DNA of 64,000 bases. Source: CAIWKO01 sp964469155 (GTDB lineage: Bacteria > Bacteroidota > Bacteroidia > Bacteroidales > CAIWKO01). This document shows positions 18,808 through 26,014 of the stretch, one piece after another; the stretch's first letter is position 1; every line of letters begins with the position of its first letter. The notes under the pieces were generated by a model. It was not told where the DNA came from. It ran no database searches and saw only the letters and a list, made by a program, of their open reading frames with translations. The DNA lies in NCBI GenBank assembly GCA_964469155.1, contig CAYXXU010000005.1, forward strand, positions 1 through 64,000, in the 5' to 3' direction. Made by a program: the position numbers and the translations under genes.

Positions 18808-20940
18808 TTATTCCTGCCTTTTTTCAGGACGGGGGAGCAACACTTTGCGTGAAAGCTTTAGTTTGCCTGTTTTACTATCGATATCAATCAGTTTAACTTC
18901 CACTTCATCACCCACCTTCAAAACATCTTCTACATTGGCAACGCGATCCCAGTTAATCTCAGAAATATGCAACAAGCCATCTTTACCCGGCAGCACTTCG
19001 ATAAAAGCACCAAAGGATTGAATGTTCTTAACAACGCCCTTATAAATCTCTCCTACTTCAGGAACAGCAACAATTTGCCTGATCTTTTTTATGGCAGCAT
19101 CAATAGATTCTTTATTGACAGCAAAAATATCAATATGGCCAAATTCACCTACTTCTTCAATAATGATAGTTGAATTGGTTTGTTTCTGCATTTCCTGAAT
19201 AATCTTACCGCCCGGTCCGATAACCGCACCAATGAATTCTTTCGGAATGATCATTTTTTCAATCCTGGGTACAAATGGTTTGTATTCGGCACGCGGTTCC
19301 TTAATTGTTTTTTCAATTTCGCTGAGAATATGCATACGGCCTTCTTTTGCCTGCATAAGAGCTCCGATCAATATTTCATAAGAAAGGCCATCCACTTTAA
19401 TATCCATCTGACAGGCAGTGATACCATCACGTGTGCCGGTAACTTTAAAATCCATATCACCTAAATGATCTTCGTCGCCAAGTATGTCGGATAGCACAGC
19501 ATATTTTTTTGTTGCATTATCAGTAATAAGTCCCATTGCAATACCGGAAACAGGCTTCTTGAGTTTTACACCTGCATCCATCAATGCCATGGTTCCGGCA
19601 CAAACGGTAGCCATTGAGGAAGAACCGTTCGATTCAAGTATGTCGGAAACGATACGAACAGTATAAGGGTTTTCTTCTCCCCAGGGAATCATATTTTTAA
19701 GTGCGCGATGAGCCAGATTGCCGTGACCAATTTCGCGGCGGCCTGTACCACGCATCATTTTAACTTCACCTGTTGAAAAAGGCGGGAAATTATAATGCAA
19801 TAAGAATTTGTTTTTCCCTTCGAAAATAACTCCATCAATAATCTGGTCGTCGAGTTTGCTTCCTAAAGTGACAGTGGTGAGCGATTGGGTTTCTCCACGA
19901 GTGAAAATAGCGGAACCGTGAGCTGCCGGTAAGTAATTCACTTCGCTCCAGATAGGCCTGATCTCATCCAGCTTACGTCCGTCGAGACGAATCCTTTCGT
20001 TAAGGATTACAGTTCTGATGGCTTCTTTTTCGACCTGGAAGAAATAACGGTTGATCATTGGTTTTTTCTCAGCCTGTTCTTCTTCAGGAAAGGTGGCAAT
20101 AAATTCTGCTTTTATTGCTTCGAGGGCTTCCATGCGGGCATGTTTTGTGGAAGCAGCCATAGCAATGTCGTAAATCTTCTGATAGGCAAAAGCTCTCAGA
20201 TTTTCTTTTATTGTGTCATCGTTCTTTTCGTGACAATATTCGCGTTTTACTTTTGATTTTTCAACCATTTCGGCCAGTTCGAGCTGGGCACGACACTGAA
20301 TTTTTATCGTTTCGTGTGCAAATTTTAAGGCATCGGCCAGATCGTTCTCCGACACTTCTTTCATTTCGCCTTCCACCATCATGATGTTTTCCATGGAAGC
20401 GGCAACGATAATGTCAATATCGCAATTTTCGATATCAGAAATATTGGGATTAATAACGAATTTTCCGTCCAAACGTCCGACTCTTACTTCGGAAATAGGA
20501 CCATTGAAGGGAATATCAGAAACCGTTAATGCGGCAGAAGCAGCTAAACCGGCCAGTGCATCGGGCATAGTTTCTTTATCACCCGAGATCAGAGTTACCA
20601 AAACCTGTGTTTCGGCATGATAATTATCAGGAAACAACGGACGCAAGGCCCTGTCGATTAAACGAGATATTAATATTTCGTATTCTGAAGGGCGGGCTTC
20701 ACGTTTGAAGAAGCCTCCCGGGAAACGTCCCAAAGCAGCATATTTTTCCTGGTAATCAACTGATAAAGGCATAAAATCTACATTTTCCCCCGCCTCTTTT
20801 TTCGATACCACTGTTGCCAACAGCATAGTGTCGCCCATTTTTACTACTACAGAGCCGTCGGCTTGTTTAGCCAGTTTGCCTGTTTCTAATTCAATAATTC
20901 TTCCATCCCCGATGTCAAATGTTTTTTTAATACCTTCCAT
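18808..20940 (-). CDS. pnp: Polyribonucleotide nucleotidyltransferase (PNPase)
   Basis: From the ATG at 20940 the product is 710 residues with two RNase PH domains, an inter-domain helical region, a KH domain (KEFIGAVIGPGGKIIQEMQ) and an S1 domain (GEIYKGVVKNIQSFGAFIEV). The catalytic stretch MDFKVTGTRDGITACQMD is intact. It degrades RNA 3' to 5' by phosphorolysis. The open frame continues 14 codons further upstream into a T-rich stretch, but MEGIKKTFDIGDG is the expected N-terminus. It lies downstream of rpsO with a terminator between, the same order as in many bacteria. Confidence 0.96.
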   Translation of the reverse strand: MEGIKKTFDIGDGRIIELETGKLAKQADGSVVVKMGDTMLLATVVSKKEAGENVDFMPLSVDYQEKYAALGRFPGGFFKREARPSEYEILISRLIDRALRPLFPDNYHAETQVLVTLISGDKETMPDALAGLAASAALTVSDIPFNGPISEVRVGRLDGKFVINPNISDIENCDIDIIVAASMENIMMVEGEMKEVSENDLADALKFAHETIKIQCRAQLELAEMVEKSKVKREYCHEKNDDTIKENLRAFAYQKIYDIAMAASTKHARMEALEAIKAEFIATFPEEEQAEKKPMINRYFFQVEKEAIRTVILNERIRLDGRKLDEIRPIWSEVNYLPAAHGSAIFTRGETQSLTTVTLGSKLDDQIIDGVIFEGKNKFLLHYNFPPFSTGEVKMMRGTGRREIGHGNLAHRALKNMIPWGEENPYTVRIVSDILESNGSSSMATVCAGTMALMDAGVKLKKPVSGIAMGLITDNATKKYAVLSDILGDEDHLGDMDFKVTGTRDGITACQMDIKVDGLSYEILIGALMQAKEGRMHILSEIEKTIKEPRAEYKPFVPRIEKMIIPKEFIGAVIGPGGKIIQEMQKQTNSTIIIEEVGEFGHIDIFAVNKESIDAAIKKIRQIVAVPEVGEIYKGVVKNIQSFGAFIEVLPGKDGLLHISEINWDRVANVEDVLKVGDEVEVKLIDIDSKTGKLKLSRKVLLPRPEKRQE

Positions 20941-20990
20941 AATGTTTTTTTTGTTTTTTTTAGACCTCTTTATTAACTGCATTTTTAAAC

Positions 20991-21020
20991 AAAAAAAGGC
21001 AATGAAAATTGCCTTTTTTT
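20991..21020 (-). terminator. Terminator/attenuator between rpsO and pnp
   Basis: AAAAAAAGGCAAT (20991-21003) and ATTGCCTTTTTTT (21008-21020) form a perfect 13-bp stem with a 4-base loop. The stem ends in T residues on either strand. It lies after rpsO, so pnp is probably expressed partly by read-through. Confidence 0.85.
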
Positions 21021-21036
21021 AGTATTTTGATTTACT

Positions 21037-21306
21037 TTATTTTCTAAGATTAAGTTTCTTTATAATATCGCGATATCTTTCAATATCCGTTTCTTTCAAA
21101 TAATCGAGCAATCTTCTTCTTTTACCAACAAGGCGAACCAATGAACGACGGGTAAAATTATCTTTCTTATTTGCTTTCAGATGCTCGGTTAAATGCAGGA
21201 TACGGAAGGTAAATAAGGCAACCTGTCCTTCTGATGAACCCGTATCGAATTCTGATTTTCCGTAAGTTTTAAACAGATCTTTCTTCGTTTCGCTTGTTAA
21301 ATACAT
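21037..21306 (-). CDS. rpsO: 30S ribosomal protein S15
   Basis: The 89-residue protein matches S15 throughout: DTGSSEGQVALFTFRILHLTEHL (cited as a region at about 21-43), HLKANKKDNFTRRSLVRLVG and KRRRLLDYLKE. S15 binds 16S rRNA helices h20-h22 early in small-subunit assembly. Length is standard. The gene has its own promoter at 21333-21365 and is followed by the rpsO-pnp attenuator. Confidence 0.97.
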   Translation of the reverse strand: MYLTSETKKDLFKTYGKSEFDTGSSEGQVALFTFRILHLTEHLKANKKDNFTRRSLVRLVGKRRRLLDYLKETDIERYRDIIKKLNLRK

Positions 21307-21332
21307 GATTAAATCGATATTAAATTGGAGTG

Positions 21333-21365
21333 CAAAAGTACAATTATTATTTTTACAAATACAAA
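21333..21365 (-). promoter_or_regulatory. rpsO: Promoter of rpsO
   Basis: On the minus strand, TACTTTTG (21333-21340) matches TAnnTTTG exactly and TTTG (21362-21365) lies 21 bp upstream. The leader is about 20 nt, which leaves little room for an upstream regulatory structure. Confidence 0.65.
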
Positions 21366-21392
21366 TTTTTAAAAAAAAGTTTTATATCCGGC

Positions 21393-22394
21393 TTATTTAA
21401 ACCCAAGTTGAGAGGTATATTCTCCATTCAGAAGCTTGTCAACAGAATATTGTGATAATTTGAAGGAGTACTTTTTTGTGTAGCGGCACGAAAAAATACC
21501 TATGCCATTGGTAACATTGGTGTAGGCCGGACGCTCCTGGATGATAGATGTGGAGGGCTTGTTCAGATCGATATAAATGCTCAGGTCGTCGCCACCCACG
21601 GTGACCACAAAATCGACCATACCGATAACGCGGTCGACACCCGGATTAACAGGTACCTTGGCCTGAATGTTTTTATAAAAACTTTCGCTGTTGTAGCCCA
21701 CTATAATTTCTTCAGTGCCATCGAGCTTTTCAGACTTCACAGAACTCAGCAGCCAGTCGACTTGTTTTGGGACCGTATCGAGGGTTACTTTATCAACTTC
21801 TTTGTAATGAAAACGGAAATAAGGTTCATATACCCGGCCATTTTTTGCTGACCGCCATTTTGCTTCATATTCGCCATAGGCGCCAGCCTGGTTTACAAAA
21901 CCAATGGAGGGAGAACCCAGGGGCGGACTTATAATCGAAAAATCCTTGATCATGGTGGTAGTGGCAGTGGTTTTCTTGCCTGTTACTGTATTGGTAATAT
22001 CGATTTTATAAGTAGCTGTGCCACTGAGCAAGGGAATGGGATTGAATTTATAGACCTCTTGATTTGGCGCGTAAAATATTCCTGTGTCTTTATTGCTGAT
22101 TACGGTTTTCTGAAGATTAAAAGTGCGGCTTATATTACCGTTGACAATCTCGGAAACGGTAACGCTGAGATCGTCGCCATAAGAACTCAGGGAAGGATCC
22201 TGCGCCAGTTCATAGGCGCTTTGATCGCCCAGAAAGGCTTTGGTGATCTTTACGTATTGTGTGGAATCGTTCTGGCTCAACAGTCCATATACTACAGTAA
22301 TATCCTGCTTTTCGGCGTTGATATCGAATTCGGTAGAGCAACCAAAAAAAGAAAAAACTGAAAAAATACCTAACAGACCCAGTAGAAACCTCAT
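21393..22394 (-). CDS. Lipoprotein, DUF4249-like
   Basis: From the ATG at 22394 this is a 333-residue protein with the lipoprotein signal MRFLLGLLGIFSVFSFFGC, acylated at Cys19. The mature start (STEFDINAEKQDITVVYGLL) and the beta-rich body resemble the DUF4249-type envelope lipoproteins common in Bacteroidota; the family name is tentative. The frame is open to 22424, but a -7 box at 22412-22419 lies inside that extension, so the shorter start is chosen. It is probably at the outer membrane. The function is unknown. Confidence 0.75.
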   Translation of the reverse strand: MRFLLGLLGIFSVFSFFGCSTEFDINAEKQDITVVYGLLSQNDSTQYVKITKAFLGDQSAYELAQDPSLSSYGDDLSVTVSEIVNGNISRTFNLQKTVISNKDTGIFYAPNQEVYKFNPIPLLSGTATYKIDITNTVTGKKTTATTTMIKDFSIISPPLGSPSIGFVNQAGAYGEYEAKWRSAKNGRVYEPYFRFHYKEVDKVTLDTVPKQVDWLLSSVKSEKLDGTEEIIVGYNSESFYKNIQAKVPVNPGVDRVIGMVDFVVTVGGDDLSIYIDLNKPSTSIIQERPAYTNVTNGIGIFSCRYTKKYSFKLSQYSVDKLLNGEYTSQLGFK

Positions 22395-22411
22395 ACCATC
22401 AAAAATTTCAG

Positions 22412-22419
22412 CAAAGGTA
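22412..22419 (-). promoter_or_regulatory. -7 box of the lipoprotein gene
   Basis: The minus strand reads TACCTTTG, an exact match, predicting a transcript start near 22405 and an 11-nt leader to the ATG at 22394. No clear -33 box was seen. Confidence 0.6.
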
Positions 22420-22457
22420 CTCATTTTACGATTGGCTGATATTTCTGAGCAAATTTA

Positions 22458-22487
22458 TTTGGGTTACGAACCGAATTGATACCTTTG
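22458..22487 (+). promoter_or_regulatory. panB: Promoter of panB
   Basis: TTTG (22458-22461) and TACCTTTG (22480-22487) are separated by 18 bp. The leader to the panB ATG is about 16 nt. It is divergent from the lipoprotein promoter 40 bp away. Confidence 0.75.
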
Positions 22488-22509
22488 CAGTAAATAAAAC
22501 CAATAAATT

Positions 22510-23328
22510 ATGTCGCCGGAATCAACAAAAATATCGAAGATTACTACTCACGTGCTGCAGGAGATGAAAACCAGGGGGAGAAAAATCGCCATGCTGACCG
22601 CTTACGATTATTCGTTTGCAAAAATACTGGATGCCGCCGAAATTGATGTGATATTGGTGGGCGACTCGGCCTCGAACGTGATGGCCGGACATTCGTCGAC
22701 CCTGCCTATTACGCTGGAGGAAATGATTTACCACGCTTCGTCGGTGGTGCGCGGTGTGAGTCGTGCGCTGGTGGTGGTGGACCTGCCGTTTGGCACTTAC
22801 CAGGGCAATTCGAAAAATGCATTGATGACGGCTATCCGTATAATGAAAGAAGCCGGCGCCGATGCTGTGAAACTGGAAGGCGGAGTGGAAGTGATTGAAT
22901 CGGTGGACAGGATATTGTCGGCAGGCATACCGGTGATGGGGCACCTGGGACTGACCCCCCAATCGATACATAAATTCGGGACCTACGTGGTTCGCGCCAC
23001 CGACGAAAAAGAAGCACAGAAACTGCGCGAAGATGCCAAACTGCTCGATAATGCAGGCTGTTTCGGAATTGTGCTGGAGAAGATACCGGCCAAACTGGCC
23101 ACCGAAGTTACCCAGCAAGTGAAATGCCCTACCATTGGCATAGGAGCCGGCGCCGGAACCGACGGACAGGTGCTGGTGCTGCATGATATGCTGGGGATCA
23201 ACACCGATTTCTCGCCCAGGTTTCTGCGCAGGTATCACAACCTGAACGAGGAGATCAGGGGAGCGGTGACGGCCTATATACACGATGTGAAAGACTGTAA
23301 GTTTCCCAACGAAAAAGAACAATACTAA
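22510..23328 (+). CDS. panB: 3-methyl-2-oxobutanoate hydroxymethyltransferase
   Basis: The 272-residue TIM barrel has the PanB motifs: MLTAYDYSFAKILD, ILVGDSASNVMAGH (metal Asp), DAVKLEGG, VMGHLGLTPQS and the catalytic Glu region IVLEKIPAKLA. It transfers a hydroxymethyl group from methylene-tetrahydrofolate to ketoisovalerate, the first step of pantothenate synthesis. Length is typical. A pseudouridine synthase gene starts 3 bp after the stop, so the two are co-transcribed without an obvious functional link. Confidence 0.95.
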   Translation: MSPESTKISKITTHVLQEMKTRGRKIAMLTAYDYSFAKILDAAEIDVILVGDSASNVMAGHSSTLPITLEEMIYHASSVVRGVSRALVVVDLPFGTYQGNSKNALMTAIRIMKEAGADAVKLEGGVEVIESVDRILSAGIPVMGHLGLTPQSIHKFGTYVVRATDEKEAQKLREDAKLLDNAGCFGIVLEKIPAKLATEVTQQVKCPTIGIGAGAGTDGQVLVLHDMLGINTDFSPRFLRRYHNLNEEIRGAVTAYIHDVKDCKFPNEKEQY

Positions 23329-23330
23329 GG

Positions 23331-24026
23331 ATGGGATTTGATATTGAAGCCCAACTGCTGTTCGAAGACAATCACCTGATCGTTGTAAACAAATTGCCCG
23401 GCCAACTGGTGCAACCTGATAAGTCGGGCGACGATTCGCTGGAGGAACAGATTAAACTTTACCTGAAATTCCGTTACAATAAGCCGGGCGATGCTTTCCT
23501 GGGCGTGGCCCACCGTATTGACCGGCCCGTGAGCGGCGCCGTGGTGTTTGCCAAAACCAGCAAGGCCTTGGTGCGACTGAACGAGATGCTGAAAAAACAT
23601 GAGCTGAAAAAGACCTATTGGGCGGTGGTGAAAAACCAACCTCCGCAGGAAAAGGCTTTTCTGACGAACTACCTGTTGCGCAACGGCAAGCAAAACAAAA
23701 CCCAGGTGTATACTATGCCGGTTGACGATGCGCAATTGGCCGAGCTCAGCTATAAAACAATTGCCCACAGCGATAAATATTTCCTGCTGGAAATAGACCT
23801 GCACACGGGCCGCCACCACCAGATACGTGCCCAACTGGCCCACATGGGCTGCCCTATTAAGGGCGATGTGAAATACGGCGACCAGCGCACCCTGCCCGAT
23901 GGCTCTATTTGCCTTCATGCCCGGCGGGTGGAGTTTATGCATCCGGTGGGCAAGGCGGCGATGAATTTAACGGCGCCTTTGCCGGAGGGGAGTTTCTGGA
24001 GGATGTTTAAGGAAATAAGTTTATGA
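23331..24026 (+). CDS. RluA-family RNA pseudouridine synthase
   Basis: The 231-residue protein has the RluA catalytic motif AHRIDRPVSGAVVFAK with the nucleophilic Asp at about residue 64, and the C-terminal motif LHTGRHHQIRAQLAHMG. There is no N-terminal S4 domain. It should isomerise specific uridines in rRNA or tRNA; the target cannot be assigned from sequence. It is co-transcribed with panB. Confidence 0.9.
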   Translation: MGFDIEAQLLFEDNHLIVVNKLPGQLVQPDKSGDDSLEEQIKLYLKFRYNKPGDAFLGVAHRIDRPVSGAVVFAKTSKALVRLNEMLKKHELKKTYWAVVKNQPPQEKAFLTNYLLRNGKQNKTQVYTMPVDDAQLAELSYKTIAHSDKYFLLEIDLHTGRHHQIRAQLAHMGCPIKGDVKYGDQRTLPDGSICLHARRVEFMHPVGKAAMNLTAPLPEGSFWRMFKEISL

Positions 24027-24375
24027 AGTCGGAAGAACGGAGTAAGGCTGTGAGGGCAGGAAAAACCTGAGCATTGAGCATTTTTTGCAGAGCGTTGAAC
24101 ATTTTTTTTGTCATTCATAGTCATTAATGGTCATTCATGGTCATTAGTTGTCTGGAGGAAGTGACTTAAGCATTGAACATTGTTTGTTGAATATTTTTTA
24201 ACCCTCAAATATTCAATTCTCAATAATCAATTTTCAAGTTGAAGATGCACCGCAGAAGCGCGGAGGACGCTTAGAAAAACTGTTACACGAAGATCCTCGA
24301 AGAAGACACCGAGTTACACGAAGAAACCGGCAATCGCCAATTTGCAGATTGAGGATTGAGGACTTTTTACACCCG
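24027..24375. other. Gene-free stretch with short simple repeats
   Basis: No gene is seen. At 24111-24150 there are four tandem 10-bp units of the type TCATTCATGG. The phrases GAGCATTTTTT (24076) and GAACATTTTTT (24097) are 21 bp apart. Several GAGCATTGA and ACACGAAGA words follow. None forms a convincing terminator. Confidence 0.5.
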
Positions 24376-25350
24376 CTACACTTCAATATCGATCGAAATG
24401 CTGCCTTCGTCGGTGCCTTTGTTGGCTATGTAAAAATAGCGGTTGCCGGCCGCGCCCAGGGTGTACATTTCGATGACTTCTTCGGCCTCGGGTATCAGTT
24501 GGTAAGCTGCGTCGGGCACGGTGCCGGGGTCTTTCACGGATGTGGTATACAGATACAAGATTTCGGTGCCTGAGTTGTAGGCCCTGATTTTAGTGGTGTC
24601 TTCGAAGGTGATGCCAGCTTCGAGCGACTGTCCGCCGGCTATGGTGAGCAGCACTTCGGTGCTTTCGCCACCTTCGTCTTTGGGCGTGGATTTCACTATC
24701 TCGTCGACCAGGAAGTAATTTTCTATCTTTTCGGGAGTTTCGGCAAACATTACGATCAGCGAGCCCAGCACCTTGAACATGGCCGTGGCGCAGGCTTTGT
24801 TGTTGATCTTCACTTCGTCCGAGAGGTCTTTTACCTTCAGTTTGTTGGCAGCATGCACCTGGTAGGCTGCGCCGTAATCCGTGAGGAAACTCCCCACCAG
24901 CGTGGCCGTGGCAGCCATAGCCGGGTCGGCATCCAACAGGCTTTTGAATGATTCTATGTTGGAGATGCGTTCCTGGTAAGGACCGACGCGGAATATCTCA
25001 TGACCCTTGGGAAACAGCGCCTTATGTGGGTCGGAGCCTTTTTCGTAAACCCCTTTCACCGAAGTGTCCCATTTATCGATGAGCTTTGATGACACCTCTT
25101 TCCAGAAACCCTCAATGACCGCAGTGCTGCCATGCCATTCAGAGATGGCGGTTTTGTAGTCGACATACGATTTGTGAAATGTCTGGTAAACCGGATGATA
25201 GGCGTTATAAATGGGCGTAAACAACGGATCGGACGATTTGGCCAGCAGCTTCGCATCCAGATCGGTAGATATGGCATCCATTTTACGGTTGTTGCGCTTG
25301 GTGCAACTGATGAAGGGGTTTCTTGAGGCGGACCAGATTAAATTTCCCAT
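24376..25350 (-). CDS. Helical protein with C-terminal beta domain shared with the 49531 gene
   Basis: The 324-residue protein has no signal peptide. Residues about 1-215 are mainly helical. Residues 255-324 form a small beta domain (IRAYNSGTEILYLYTT, DPGTVPDAAYQLI, RYFYIANKGTDEGSISID) that aligns with residues 254-325 of the protein at 49531-50508: shared pattern N-x-G, L-Y, T, P-x-T-x-PD, I, LG, Y-x-F/Y-x-AN, G-x-I-x-ID. The N-terminal parts do not align by eye. The function is unknown. A good promoter lies at 25379-25409. Confidence 0.75.
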   Translation of the reverse strand: MGNLIWSASRNPFISCTKRNNRKMDAISTDLDAKLLAKSSDPLFTPIYNAYHPVYQTFHKSYVDYKTAISEWHGSTAVIEGFWKEVSSKLIDKWDTSVKGVYEKGSDPHKALFPKGHEIFRVGPYQERISNIESFKSLLDADPAMAATATLVGSFLTDYGAAYQVHAANKLKVKDLSDEVKINNKACATAMFKVLGSLIVMFAETPEKIENYFLVDEIVKSTPKDEGGESTEVLLTIAGGQSLEAGITFEDTTKIRAYNSGTEILYLYTTSVKDPGTVPDAAYQLIPEAEEVIEMYTLGAAGNRYFYIANKGTDEGSISIDIEV

Positions 25351-25378
25351 GGCTACATGTATTTACTAATTAATAGAG

Positions 25379-25409
25379 CAAAGATACGAAACTAATCATA
25401 AAAAGTCAA
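25379..25409 (-). promoter_or_regulatory. Promoter of the helical protein gene
   Basis: On the minus strand, TATCTTTG (25379-25386) matches TAnnTTTG and TTG (25407-25409, within TTGAC) lies 20 bp upstream. The leader is about 22 nt. Confidence 0.7.
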
Positions 25410-25525
25410 GTATTTTTTTAACTATTTTACTCATTTCAATAAAATTTTCCGGATATAGCCCCATTGTTTATTTTCATCTAAGATTGGGTCAATTTCCCGC
25501 CGACCTGCGGCGAAACATGTTTATC

Positions 25526-25549
25526 AACTGACGGGTTAACCCGTCAGTT
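25526..25549. repeat. Perfect 24-bp palindrome
   Basis: AACTGACGGGTT (25526-25537) is followed directly by its exact reverse complement AACCCGTCAGTT (25538-25549). It is flanked by GC-rich words (CCCGCCGACCTGCGGCG, GATGCTCTGCGGCGGGG) in an otherwise AT-rich stretch. It looks like a REP-type element. The rest of 25410-26014 holds a GACAGGAGACAGGAGTCAGG simple repeat near 25880-25915 and no convincing gene. Confidence 0.7.
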
Positions 25550-26014
25550 ACCATGGATACCCCGATGCTCTGCGGCGGGGTAGTTCATCAGCCTACTTTT
25601 AATGGCTTTCAGTGTTATAACCCCAGGTTTTTTACAAAAAGTGAGCATTATGCCCAAATGGTTGTTTTATACGAAAAAAATCAGTTAATTTTGAGATCAA
25701 ATTTTTTCAATCGAATAAGCTTTGCTCAGTTTAGATTTCAAAATCAAATTACAGCCAGGAAATCGCTTGGTTTAGAAACCAAAATTGTGCGACGGCGTAA
25801 TATCCATAGGGTTTTCAGTTCAAAACCGTAGGACCGCAAAAATGTTGATAGGGATATAGGGTAAGTGGGGGGAAATGGAGACAGGAGACAGGAGTCAGGA
25901 GACAGGAGACCGAAGATATGATGGAACTTGGGGCTTGAGACTTGGGTCTTGGAATTTGGTACTTATTAATATCGAATATCGAACAAGGAATACCGAATGA
26001 TGAAGTGTAATCCC

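Noticed and set aside
22522..23322. Long minus-strand open frame opposite panB
   Set aside because: panB is unmistakable on the plus strand; the antisense product is His/Arg/Gln-rich and has no family motif.
25553..25831. Small plus-strand gene of 92 codons
   Set aside because: The composition is random-like, it starts in a REP-like region, and no family resemblance or promoter was seen.
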